Below, one piece after another: positions 23,976 to 35,786 of a stretch of DNA of 64,000 nucleotides. Source of the DNA: Gigantopelta aegis (Eukaryota; Mollusca; Gastropoda; Neomphalida; Peltospiridae); the NCBI RefSeq assembly GCF_016097555.1, contig NC_054702.1, positions 91,167,798 through 91,231,797 on the forward strand, written 5' to 3'. Made by a program: the position numbers and the translations under genes. The notes under the pieces are model-generated. The model saw only the letters and a list, made by a program, of their open reading frames with translations. It was not told where the DNA came from and searched no databases. Within the stretch, counting starts at the first letter, position 1. Each line of letters opens with the position of its first letter.

Positions 23976-25679
23976 AAATTCGGATCGGATCGGCATACCC
24001 TCATGGGTTCCCTACCATTCTGCCTACAACCCACTTTGCCTACACTCAGTTTGCCTACAGTGTGAAAAAGTGACATCCCCAGTTAATAGTGGGACAATCC
24101 CTATTAGTTTATGTCTCAAACCAATATGAAAAACATTGTATTATATAAACAATTAAGATTCTAATGAACATAAGTAATGTAATTGGGGCAAAGGTGATTT
24201 CATGTTCTTTATGGTGATTAGTATTAGTCCAATGATCCCATACTGTGATCTTTAATATGTGATCAAAGTTAAATGGCCTCCTCCATGATTCTTTGATATA
24301 GGATTAAAGATAAACTTTGTACAAAATGTTTGACACTATTGTAACTTCTTTTGCAATCAGTCTGTTACAGAGATACGATACTGAATGTGAATGACACATT
24401 CATACTCGTCATGTATATTACGACTTCTATTACATACTTAAAAGTTTACATTGTTTTGGTGGATTACTAGTGAGAAACACACAATACACATCTTTGGGCA
24501 TCTTTATTTTAAAATGTTCTGGAATGCATGCCCCGAACCCATTACAGATCTCTCTGTTTAGGAACTCGGAACCGAATTAGACATTTTTAGAATTTTCAGC
24601 CATAGAATCGTGAACTGGCTATGTCAGAACCCGAATCCATGGTGGGCGTGCCTGAACCGTAAGGATGTGGGCACGTTAATACAGTTCCCTTCCCTTCACT
24701 CTGAATGAACTTTGGACTTTTTAAAATAAAATAAATGTTTGTCCTTATGAATGTTTACCGTGCACCATGTTGTCATTTCTACCGACTAATGTCACAATAT
24801 ATTCACTACGACCTCAACTGCATGCACTTGCTATTAAACCAAACTTTAATCGAAAATAACGCCATGCCAACATAATCATCATCTCTAAATAATGACTTGA
24901 TAAAACACTAAAATATATTCTTATTCATCTGATAATTAAGTTTGTCGCTTTTTATTCCTAAATTCGTGACAATAATAATTAAATGCATCGCAATCTTCTG
25001 TTTTACATATTGTGTAATGACTAGAAACGATACACAATAAAACAACATGGTCCTTTTTTTAAAACATCGCGGTATTGAATTGCAAGCTGTTTTATGATCA
25101 ATAGCATTGATCGGCTTAAAAATTATATATGGACAAAACTGTTATGGTTAAACTCATCTTCCCTTTGATCTTACCGCTCAATTCAGGTGTTGTATGTTTC
25201 ATTAGTTTTCCGCGATAAAAAGTAGTTTTCTGAACAAATATACTTAACGATAATCAATCACTCGCCCAAGGGAAGGATACAAGTTATAAAAAAGGCCGTG
25301 TCATCCGTCTATTGATGTTGCAGCACAGAAAGTTTCAAAATGCCATCAAGTGCAGTGTATTGCATAACAGTTACGAAATTCGTCAAAGTAGAGAAAACAT
25401 TTGTGATAATTGATCGGCAAATAAAGGCAGAGAATATAGAATGAAAATTATATAGCACTAAAACCGAAATGCATTAACGTACTTGCCTGAGGTCCGATGG
25501 GTTGTAGGATCGATCGATCGCTTTAGATGGAGTAAGTTATCCCGTTTTAACTAGTGTCCCACAACTGGTACACCTATGTTTGTTAAATATCTTGCTTTTA
25601 TTTGTTTAGAATAAATTCTTAAACGAAAAGCGGCGGGACGCTTCAGATTTGTTTCTTAAAATTACTATTAATTTTATGT
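23976..25679. other. No gene seen
   Basis: Largely unique AT-rich DNA. A short run of three tttgcctaca-type units occurs at 24020-24060. Confidence 0.5.
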
Positions 25680-25730
25680 TAGATGCCAAATAGCTGTAGT
25701 TTAAAATGCGCCGAGATGTCGTTAATTATT
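25680..25730 (+). mobile_element. SINE-tail-like fragment (ccaaatagc ... gagatgtcgttaa)
   Basis: Shares agatgccaaatagctgtag and ttaaaatgcgccgagatgt with 54065-54120; probably a further retroposon tail type. Confidence 0.45.
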
Positions 25731-25742
25731 ATTAACTTATTT

Positions 25743-25997
25743 TCGCGCTTATATCCAATTAAGGTTCAAAGCACGCTGTCCTGGGCACACACCTAAGCTA
25801 TCTGGGTTGTCTGTCCAGGACAGTGGATTAGTTATTTGGTTAGTGGTTAGTGAGAGAGAAGAGGGTGTAGTGGCCGTACTCCTACCTATTGAGCCTTTAA
25901 GAACTCGCTCTAGGTTGGAACCGGTACCGGGCTGCGAACCCTGTACCTACCAGCCTGTAGTCCGATGGCTTAACACTGCGCCACCGAGGCCGGTCAC
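25743..25997 (-). mobile_element. tRNA-derived SINE, GGCCTCGGTGGCG head + tail C
   Basis: On this strand the head is accggcctcggtggcgcagt with B-box gggttcgcagccc, followed by a middle with caactaaccac-type sequence and the tail C motif near 25770. The same family as 63031-63308. Confidence 0.85.
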
Positions 25998-26183
25998 GAA
26001 CAGCACCTTTAAACAAGTCGAGGAAAAAAACACGAGAAAAAAAACTACGTTAAAAGACACCTCAGTACATTTTAAACTACAGCTATCTGGTGTCTTCCAT
26101 ATGATTATTTCGACATTTGGTCGATATAGAGAAAGAGGAAGCACACTGCCGCCATATAAACTATTCATACCAATATATCAGAA

Positions 26184-26300
26184 ACGAATCTTTTATGTGC
26201 ACTTTCCCATAGGACAGTACATACAACGGTCTTTGATATACCATTCGCGGCGTACCGACTGGGGAGGTAAAAACAACCCGAGCCCTTAGACGCCAGTGCT
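26184..26300 (-). mobile_element. Diverged SINE body
   Basis: gaatcttttatgtgcacttt and ggtctttgatataccattcg match the body. The preceding 26030-26160 carries an unusual tail (ttaaaagacacctcagtaca). Confidence 0.6.
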
Positions 26301-26549
26301 TTATGGTTGAACAACATCCTAGTCTCCCAAAAAGAAATATCAACACACTAATGCGTGGTCTTCGATCAGTCATCAATGGTAAGAATGAAACATGGGACGC
26401 AACTCTTTCTCTACCAAAGCACTGTAAATCATAAATTATCTTTCCCTATTTGTACACATTTCATGTTTCAGTCTCTTAACTTTGTGTCCAAAGTAATATT
26501 ACTGCAAGAGTTTTCTTAAATTTTATGTCTTCATTGGTGTTCAGAGAAC

Positions 26550-26700
26550 GGAGATCTAGCTCAGTGGGTAGAGCACTAGCTTGAGTACTCTTACGTTCAA
26601 GAGCTGGACAGACTTTTAGAGCGATTATAACAGTCCAAAAGTCCGTCTAGCTCTCGAACGGAGTACTCCGGCTAGTGGAGAACTTGCTCGAGATGCTTCG
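26550..26700 (+). mobile_element. tRNA-like head with a foldback arm pair
   Basis: gatctagctcagtgggtagagc (26554-26575) is a canonical A box, but no B box or cloverleaf follows. gtactcttacgttcaagagc and its partner gctctcgaacggagtactc (to 26671) form an imperfect inverted repeat of about 33 bases. Best read as a tRNA-derived retroposon, not a functional tRNA. Confidence 0.5.
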
Positions 26701-27441
26701 ATTGTAGGATTGACAGTTGTGACTGCTTCCATGAATCGAGAGGACTGTCACTCACCAGGACTATAAATCCTGTCTACCTAACCACTAAAACTACCAATCC
26801 CATCACTGGTTTGAGAATCTCAACATAAATGCATAGGTAGTGGAGAAATCGTTGAAATTAATAAATCAGGTGAAAACTGATTGTGAGATTCCGAGAACGT
26901 TGTGCATATCCTGCTCAACCACTGGCACTCATGAGCATATCTAATAGTTGTCAGGTCAGTTGTTTTGTTAAGGTACGTTACGGTCAAAATAGTATATAGC
27001 ATTACCCTTCATTTATATGATGTGTTTTACTGAGGAAGAGCCTCTAAATTTCTACCATAAAACTTTCTGAAAGCATTCAGGAATACTTGAAGGACATGGC
27101 ACTGAAGAAACTTGTGTGCTATACCGTAATATGGTATTGTTAGAAATTGACATTCTCCAAGAAATCTCAGAAGTTGATACATAGACATTAAAAACTGAAG
27201 TAGAAAGAATATTGTTTGGCATAATAAAAATTGAGTATTGGAAAACTGAAGTCTTCTATCATACAGATAAATGGTGTTAATTTGAATCTCTATGTATATA
27301 GATTTATGTAAAAACAAACCTGATTTAATACATGCAATATGTATTTTTAAGTGGTAAAAATTAGTGGAAGATAATCTTGTTATTCTATTACTGAATGATA
27401 TAAGATCATCAGTATGCCAATCTGTAATTCAAAGTGTAATA

Positions 27442-27680
27442 ATGCAGGATTCCTCTGACCCATGAGTTGTTCATAGCCTACTCAAATACAGTCCTTCTCA
27501 GACTGTTTGAAAGTGCACTAACTGGAACCTACCAGTAATTCGGCAGTGATGAATATTTCTCATGCAGGATTCCTCTGACCCATGAGTTGTTCATAGCCTA
27601 CTCAAATACAGTCCTTCTCAGACTGTTTGAAAGTGCACTAACTGGAACCTACCAGTAATTCGGCAGTGATGAATATTTCT
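27442..27680. repeat. Exact 120-bp tandem duplication
   Basis: 27442-27560 and 27562-27680 are identical base for base (starting atgcaggattcctctgaccc), with one differing base between them. Either very recent or an assembly artefact. Confidence 0.95.
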
Positions 27681-27779
27681 CATGCACTCTCCTACTATAA
27701 GCCCATCCTCCAAACCAGACACATTAAAAACAAAATATCTCATAAATATTCATGTTGGAAAGTCCAAATTAACAGTTAA

Positions 27780-28088
27780 AAGTTTGTTTTGTTTAACAAC
27801 ACCACTAGAGCACATTTATTTATTAATCATTGGCTACTGAATGTAAAACATTTGACAATCTCAACATTAAGTCTTAGAGATGAAACCCGCTACATTTTAC
27901 ATTAGTAGCAAGGGATCTTTTATATGCACCATCCCACAGACATGATAGCACATACCACAGCCTTTGATATACCAGTTGTGGTGCACTGGTTGGCATGAGA
28001 CATAGCCCAATGGGTCCACCGATGGGGATCGATCCTAGACCGATCACACATCAAGCGACCAATTTACCACAGGGCTACGTACCACCCT
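27780..28088 (-). mobile_element. SINE, tail A, full length
   Basis: One of the best-preserved copies: tail gtttgttttgtttaacaacacc, body, B-box (ggggatcgatcctag) and A-box inverse gtagccctgtggtaaattgg. Confidence 0.9.
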
Positions 28089-28579
28089 CAAAATTAACAG
28101 ACTGGTCAGCAATACAACAAACTCAACTGTCTATCACTAAATTTACTTTGCAAATGACTTGAGACAAATTTCTAATATAGTTTAGCAAAATCTCCAGTAC
28201 AAATATGAAGCAAACATTCTAAAAATGGTGATAAAGGAAAAAAAAAGGAAATAATATATACCACCAACAATAAACATGTAAATTGTTAGATACAAAAAAT
28301 ATTACACTTCAAAAGTTGTGATTTGTGATAAATGCATATAATATAAAACAATGAATCCTTTAGGTCAACTATTACACTCACAACCGTAACAACAAGAGGC
28401 AGTCAGTATTTTAACTGCTTAGGCACTGATGTAACAAACTACTTTCTTTATATACATACATGCAGCTAGTTTTCTAAGATCAAATTACAATATTGCTTAT
28501 TTTCCCTCTCAACACCAATTCTGCTTTTTGTGGCAGTGAAATATGACAATGTACATGTACCATCACTCGTTTTAAGAAG

Positions 28580-28612
28580 TTGAGTGTGTCGTTAAATAAA
28601 ACATTTCCTTCG
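28580..28612 (+). mobile_element. SINE tail B fragment
   Basis: Only gagtgtgtcgttaaataaaa and catttcctt remain. Confidence 0.6.
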
Positions 28613-29210
28613 GTTTATGAAAATAAGGTATGGACTGTCTTGTAAAAACATTACTTACATTATAATTTACACCACTTTCTTTTTTCATCTATTCACAATT
28701 TAGGAATGAATAAACAAACACTATCAATTATTAAGAGCATTACTGTTTTCAGACAAGTCGGCTAAATTCAGTTAACAATTACTGAAACTTTCAAAAGTCA
28801 ATATCAATCTGCATTCATGCAGAAACAATCATTTGGCGTAACATAAAATGATTGACCAGAGAATGTTCTTAGAGTCACTGACCCCAGGTTCCAAGGTATG
28901 TACCCTTTCTCTTTTGCATAAAATGTATTTGCATCTACTACAAACACCAAGATAATCAAAAAGATATTGAATTTTCCAAAATCAATGATATAAGCAAGAC
29001 GTTGTATGTTATGTGTAATATAACGGTAAAACAGCTGTAATAGCCAGAAATATTTCACACTGCCTAATAACTAGTGTCTTTAATGCTGCTCACTGTAAAT
29101 ATATTCCCAGAACAACTTTTAGTTTTATCAGTAATATAAGATATAAAAAATGTTTTAATAATGAACATTTTTTGTACAAACTAATGAACTGTAATATGGT
29201 TTCCCTGAAT

Positions 29211-29214
29211 AATC

Positions 29215-29249
<35 letters not shown>

Positions 29250-29260
29250 TAATAATAATA
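29211..29260. repeat. (aat)n microsatellite
   Basis: About 15 aat units with one shift. Confidence 0.95.
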
Positions 29261-29596
29261 AAAAACAAAACAAAACAAAGGAATTCAAAAGATTCATTCC
29301 TGATGATGAGATTACATGTGTACTTGTGGAGATAACAGAGTTTAGTTGAGATGACTAACACAAACTATATAATGGTGCTACATAGCATACAGGTAACTGT
29401 TACACACACTTGGTGCACATTATGCTTGTGAAATGAGGTGACAACTCAATACTATTAGTACGGTGTATCAGAAATCTCACTATCTACCAATGATACCTTC
29501 TTGCGAAAAATCAAAAACAGAAGAATTTTCATTGGTAGATACCTGCTGCTATTTTTAGTGAGTAAGATGATCAAACAAAACAAATAAGTTCCAGCT

Positions 29597-29812
29597 AGGT
29601 GGCTAACTGCAAGTCTAGCTAGTTTACAATAACGGGTGTGTTTCATCTGTCTTTAAAAAAAAAAAAATATATATATATTTACTAAATGAACTACCAGAGA
29701 TATCAACTGCAAGTCCAGCTAGCTTACAGAACCAGTGTTGTTGTTTTTTCTGTGTTTTTTGTTTTATTTTTTGAAGAAAAATGTTCACTAAATGAACTAC
29801 CAGGCAACAACT
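29597..29812. repeat. Degenerate two-copy tandem repeat, about 110-bp unit
   Basis: actgcaagtctagctagttt and actgcaagtccagctagctt each precede, after a variable T/A-rich stretch, actaaatgaactaccag. Confidence 0.65.
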
Positions 29813-30253
29813 GCTTAAAATGATAAGGTAGTCATTCACATTTTAAATTTTACATGGTGAGCATTACACAAATTTACAATTGGCAAGAGGACTGCCACTG
29901 TGTTAAATTGAAATTAACTCATTTTCCAAGTTCACACTTTAACTTAACTCAAATACAAGAAATCCTTACCCTATTATAGATCACATATTAAAGAAATAAG
30001 TCTTACATATTTAATAGTAAGAAACAAATAATGTAGATTAATACACGTACATGTATTGAAATATTACAAATTAATTAGGTAAAGAAGTTTGATCATAATT
30101 CCTGTAACAACCATTTTGAAAATAATGCTTAAAGGTATTTTGGAGCAACTGAATAAACAGCAGTAGTTGCAAACTCCAGATTCTTAACAATACTGTTAAC
30201 ACAGTTTCAGTCTGTTTTATATAAAATCATCTGAAGTAGTAAATCAAGCTTAA

Positions 30254-30618
30254 AGAGACTGTCTTAAGTTTTCTGCCATTTTAAGATGTTTCTAATAAAA
30301 TATTTTAACAAATAAACTTACATACTAAATAGTTTCTATTTAAGAATGTCAGTATCTCTATATTCAACACGTTTCTGGTTGTCCTAATGTTAAAAAGTAG
30401 TCCAAATTGGATCTGGTCTCCCAATAATTTTGTACATACAAACATATATATTAGGAAATAAAATGAAGTTTTACCTAGTACAGATACAAGAATGATCAGA
30501 AACTCAGCCTCTGATATTTTATGCAGGAAAATTTTTCTTAATATGTAATTTTCGAAATTAAAACATTACCGTAAGTTGGCAACATCTTAACAATGGCAAC
30601 AAACTCGGGACAGTCTGT
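30254..30618. mobile_element. TTAA-flanked MITE (365 bp)
   Basis: TTAA at 30250-30253 and 30619-30622; ends agagactgtcttaagtttt and, inverted, acagactgtcccgagtttg. It is an older relative of 15798-16174. Confidence 0.75.
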
Positions 30619-31544
30619 TTAATGGCAAACAATCAAATTAGAAAATTGCTGGTCACGTTTGTATGATGAATTCAAACATGAACTACTTATGTATGTCTGC
30701 TTCAACAGTACAGCGTTCTGTTACAATGCATAGATGTACGAGTAGAGTTCTCAATCACAATCTGTAATATGATGTTACACAACCGTGGCATTATTACAAT
30801 GAGCATTTAAAAAAAATATGTTGACAAAGAAGTATTTAATGATTCAATATATTTTCAAATGACTTAAGTCAAAATAAAACAGGAGTATTTTATGTTATAA
30901 AAATGTCATAACATAGCAAAGAACATGAGATGAAACAAAAGTAGCTACCCCACATACAAATGTTTCTAGAATTTACTTTCTAAGTATTTATATTCTCTTA
31001 CCCTGAAAATGTCTCTTTAAAGTAAGTTTATGCAAATGTTAATTTTCCTCAATCTGCAGCTGTGGATGTTCTGCATTAATATTCATCATGATTTTACATT
31101 TATTGAAATATGTGGGTAAAAAGGGACAAATTAATATTTTTGTCTTTTCAGAATATATCCTATTGCAACATTTAGTAGGGTCAACTGTCCAACTACTAGA
31201 AATGGGTTTCAATCTTAACAGAATAGGGATGTACATTAAATATTCACAAAGAAAATCTTTGTATACCTGTACAGACAACATTTAGCTTTTAAAAGAGAGA
31301 AACTTTACAATAAAATTTGGCACCATTTTCACTGCAGTACTTATTACTGAGCTGCCATTTATTCATACATATATATAAGTAGTTGCACAAACGTCTTGAA
31401 CAAAGAACATTTGCTGTGTATTGTGAGTATATAATAAATAGTGTAAAAAGATAGTGTTAGTTAATTCTAAAATCTTAGGCAAAAATAGTTTGAGGAAAAC
31501 AAGTTATAAAAATACTGAAAGTGTAGATTTGTTATTCATAACAT

Positions 31545-31670
31545 GATTTAACATGATTCATAATGATTTGGCATGATTATTAACATGATATAACATGATT
31601 CATAACATGGTTTTACATGATTCACACCATGATTTAACATGATTCACACCATGATTTAACAAACTAACTA
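31545..31670. repeat. Degenerate tandem repeat (acatgattya units)
   Basis: Repeats of aacatgatttaacatgattc and variants, about 20-24 bases each. Confidence 0.8.
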
Positions 31671-33247
31671 CATGCTGTATTACTCAATCTAAAATTAATG
31701 CTTGTTCCTCACACTGATACATGTATTTGGGATTAGTCACTTTAAATAAGTTCAGTGTGCATAACAGTCCATATCTATAAAATAATTGAGTCAAAAGCAC
31801 AAATACATGTAATTACAAATTTCATACAAAGAAGAAAAAAAAAAAGCTCCAAGAATAAAATAAATCAATGAAAACTTATGTTGGCGATAGAATAAACTTT
31901 GAAATAGCAACATTTGGTTAGGACTTGGTGAGTGTCCACATCAAGATTAATTAACATTGGCATAGTTGGTTTTAGAGATGATATTAAAAATTAAAAACAA
32001 ATTATGAGACAGTAATGAAGGCTCAATAACACTCTTCACTGTTAACTAGAGATAAAACTGAGACATACTTATTTGCTATTAAATGAGTTTCCATTTTATA
32101 TCATCTTTATGTCCTGAGTGAAATAATTTTCAATTTCTTTTGTGAGTGACAATGACAATTATTTCACAAGGGACATAAACGTGATATGAAATGGTACAGA
32201 GTTTAATATCCCATTTATTATCCATAATTGATCTAAATTTATATCTCTCAACTCGTTTGGTTGACGTTCCTGTAAAGTTGTAGTGTGCCAATCGATGACA
32301 TCAGCACTTTGATATGTACCAAGATATGTTTAACCATATGGGTAATAATAGCAAATATCTGCCATTGCTTGATCATACAAGTGCAGGCATCGAAATACAA
32401 CAATTTATATTTAAAAAAATCTTATGATTATAAAATTATACATGATCATCTATCTCAATTACACACTTTTTTTTAAATGAAAATATATCATATTTCACCA
32501 AGACTAGTCAAACAGATCTTTGCACATGACTGAACAACCAACAGTGGATTTTGTATTTCCTCCAAAACAATACATAGTGTTTATTTGAAAATTGAGTCAA
32601 CTGACACATTATTTTATTGGAACCTTAAGCAAAAAGGATTTGTTCTTGAAATCATAAAAGTAATCTAACAATACATCAATAGTTTGTTCTGTATCTATTC
32701 TTGTTTGTTAACAAGTGATAAAAAGAAAGAATTAGTAAACACATGACAATCACAAATCACAGTAATCATGATAGATGACATCTCATTACATTAATTATTT
32801 GTGAGACATAATTAAGTGTGCACGTTATACCTATTAACAACAACTCTATTTTTTTTTATAGAATTATCCTAATCAATAAGTAACAAAACAAACAGGCAGC
32901 CTCGTATAAATTCAACACTTGATAATCAACATCACATTATTAATAACAGCATCTGAGCAGCACTAGGTAATAATGTTATTAAACGCCTGGTCATATTAAT
33001 AGAACATAATGAAATCACACAAAAATAACCCTAATTCTCAAAGAAAAAACAAACAACTTTCATACAACAGTGGGCAAAGGAATTAAACAGACTTATTTTA
33101 GGTCGCCCGTTTTTTAAAATATAAATGCAGTGTAAACAATTTGTTCTTTTTATTAATGTTTTGGGGTGATGGTCCAAAATTAGCAAGTAGGTAAATTTTT
33201 CCAAAATTACATTAATAACAGACTTCCTATATTTTTAAAAATAACAA

Positions 33248-33325
33248 TTATAATACCCATGTTGTCAATAAATTTATAATACCCATGTTGTCAATAAGTT
33301 TATAATACCCATGTTGTCAATGAGT
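33248..33325. repeat. Three 26-bp tandem units
   Basis: ttataatacccatgttgtca plus ataaat/ataagt starts at 33248, 33274 and 33300. Confidence 0.9.
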
Positions 33326-34394
33326 TCAGGCAGTAGCAGTAACAACACTGTAATGTATTTTTGTTAGTAATTATGTAACCCTCCCAAAAAACAACTCCAA
33401 AAAGCAACAATAAAAACCATGCTGTCCACTGTACATCTCTGAATGTAATGTTAAAGACTAGTTCTGCACAATGTTATGATGTATGGTGTATTAAACCTGC
33501 AATCTCACCTATCCATCCTATACAATATTTTATTAATGTATAATGTAAACAGACCTATTATTATATTAAACTTAGGCCATAACTCCCTATATGCAATACA
33601 CATCTTATTGTCATTTTAATAATTCTTAAAAAATTACTTGTAACCAATGTGTGTGTATATATCAATGGAGTATTATTTCCCAAAGAATTCTGAAGTGGCA
33701 TCCCACAAAAAGATGTCAATTTCACTAAAACTACCTCTGAATGGGACCTAGACTGTAAACAAGATGTTAGGAAATCAAAGAAAGGTTTGTCATGGTAACA
33801 AAACAAAAATTGACTCAAAATGTTCTTCAGACTGCAGTTTTAAATCAAACTAGTACTTATGAAAATTAGTCAAAAACACTGTATCCAGAATTACATAAAA
33901 TAGTCCATGTATCTGGTAAAACTATATTGATGGAAATATACTGCACATTTCAAACATTTCATACACACATAATTCATACAAAATTAATTTTAATTTAACA
34001 CATAAGAAGTCTGACATAAAAAACTAAACTATCTAGACAAAACGATACTGTCAAAGAATTATAAATTATTGAAATAACAGGTGAGTAAAATGATCAAGAT
34101 GAAATTTCAATGAGACAGATATAAATACATGAATGATGATACCACAACCAACATGTGTACAAGTAAACATTGGGACATATTCATCATCTAACATTAAACT
34201 AGTTTGTGGTCTGTAAATATCTGTGAATAAAAGTGTATAGGCAAAGTTTTACAAACTGTTTGTCAAACTTTATATAAACCCAGTCAATAATGAAATTACA
34301 GAAAAGCTGGGATGGATTGTACAAATATCAAAAGCCAACATATTTTGTATATTATGTTGTTTATCTGGTTTCATATTGAACAAATTATCATTTC

Positions 34395-34462
34395 ATTTGC
34401 CTTAGTTTGACACACAATAGCCGTATTTTTGTGTGCTGAAGAATTGTTAAACATTCATATTA
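34395..34462 (+). mobile_element. Tail D fragment
   Basis: gtttgacacacaatagccgt then gtgtgctgaagaattgttaa and cattc. Confidence 0.5.
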
Positions 34463-34826
34463 AACAACCAATGTTGGTTTTCATATGTTGTATATCTTTG
34501 TTATTCCATTGGCAAAGCTAAGAAACTTCCTGAGAGTTCTAATCCTTATTGAAATATAGTGATAAAATACTTTGATGATTCTACTTCCAAGAGAATAAAA
34601 AATTAATAAATGACACAAAACAAAGATATACAAAAGCAAAAATCTCAAGAAAAGATGTTCTTAAAATTTCTGGGGATTTTTCATATTACTATAAAATAAT
34701 TATGAAGTATAGATCTTTCACAAAATATCTTTTCCCTCTACATTTTCACAGATACTAACAGACTACAATGTTAAACTCATTAATAATCGACACTTGTTAG
34801 ATGGCCAGTAATCCTGAACTTCTGAC

Positions 34827-35786
34827 TTAATGTCCAGACCCATCCATGAAGTTCTGCCTCCACTCCTGATGATAAAAGGGCTGTCTCGGTGCTGGTGGGG
34901 GAGGGTTGTCATTGGGAGCAGGTGGTGGGGGTGGGGTGGGAGTGGTGGAGATCTGCTGGGTGCTGGATAAGTGATGATTCCTTGGAGCCGGAGGTGGAAC
35001 CGACTGTGGTATGTGGTAACTTGCGGTCGGCGCCATCACCTGATGCCCTGTCGGCAGATGAGCTCCTATGAGATGAGACATGTGATGACCTGTAGCCATG
35101 GAGAGGTGAGGCGAGGGAATACTGGTAGGTGTGTAGTGAGTGGATGCTGCACTGTGAGATGATGATGTCAGATGGGAGCCCGCAGTAGATGATGCAAAGT
35201 GTGATGGCAGATTTGACGTCGAGTAATGACCAGAAGGTGCGGTGTAAGTGGCACTGGTGCTGGATGAGAAATGGGATGGCAAGTTCGAGGCTGAATGGTA
35301 GCCGTTCGACAACGCGTGAGATGTTGGCAACGAAGAGGCAGATCCAGAGATATGAGATGAAGAAGTAGTCAGATGGTGTCCTCCTCCAGCCGATGAGTAC
35401 GACCCTGGCAATGGGTGGCTGGTGGGTGCTGACAGGTGGTGGGATGTCGCAGACTGGTAGTGGGAGTAGGTGCTACTCGACTGGGGTGGGTGGTACAGCG
35501 ATGTCAGTGATGAGGGGATGTCTGCAGTTCCTTGTCGCTGGTACCCAGGTACTGGTGGTGGAGGTGGAGGAAGCAGATCACTAGCTGCTGACTGCTGGTA
35601 ACCTGGAGCCGGCGGTGGTGGGGGGCTGTTGTCAGTTGGTAGTGGAGGAGGTGGGGATGGTAGATCGTCTGGAGCTGGAGGGGGTGGGTAGATTGGTCTT
35701 GATGAAGTCGGGACTGCTCCTGCATATTTTGATCTTTGATTGTTGTTGCGGTCTTGAGACACATCACCAAGCTTTCTCCACACAAC
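34827..35786 (-). CDS. CCDC85: CCDC85 exon 6 (terminal; proline-rich and Ser/His-rich tail)
   Basis: Begins VVWRKLGD after a ttatttcag acceptor and ends at a TAA at 34829-34827, giving residues 357-675. It has three proline-rich clusters near the start and two near the end, separated by about 180 residues rich in Ser, His, Thr, Ala and Gly with near-repeats such as NLPSHF and SGHYS. The tail is far longer than in small vertebrate paralogues such as CCDC85B. Low complexity explains the long open frames on the opposite strand, which are not genes. Confidence 0.95.
   Translation of the reverse strand, partial: VVWRKLGDVSQDRNNNQRSKYAGAVPTSSRPIYPPPPAPDDLPSPPPPLPTDNSPPPPPAPGYQQSAASDLLPPPPPPVPGYQRQGTADIPSSLTSLYHPPQSSSTYSHYQSATSHHLSAPTSHPLPGSYSSAGGGHHLTTSSSHISGSASSLPTSHALSNGYHSASNLPSHFSSSTSATYTAPSGHYSTSNLPSHFASSTAGSHLTSSSHSAASTHYTPTSIPSPHLSMATGHHMSHLIGAHLPTGHQVMAPTASYHIPQSVPPPAPRNHHLSSTQQISTTPTPPPPPAPNDNPPPPAPRQPFYHQEWRQNFMDGSGH

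Larger units (their letters stand above)
28613..34826. other. AT-rich, SINE-poor stretch; possible long CCDC85 3' UTR
   Basis: No coding exon was recognised. Apart from the small repeats and one MITE listed, it lacks the SINEs found every 1-2 kb elsewhere. It lies directly downstream of the CCDC85 stop codon and has many TTTATT sites (AATAAA on the minus strand), for example near 33146 and 33527. A long 3' UTR is possible but unproven. Confidence 0.3.

Noticed and set aside
26552..26625. Functional tRNA gene
   Set aside because: A-box only; no B box, no cloverleaf, no anticodon arm.
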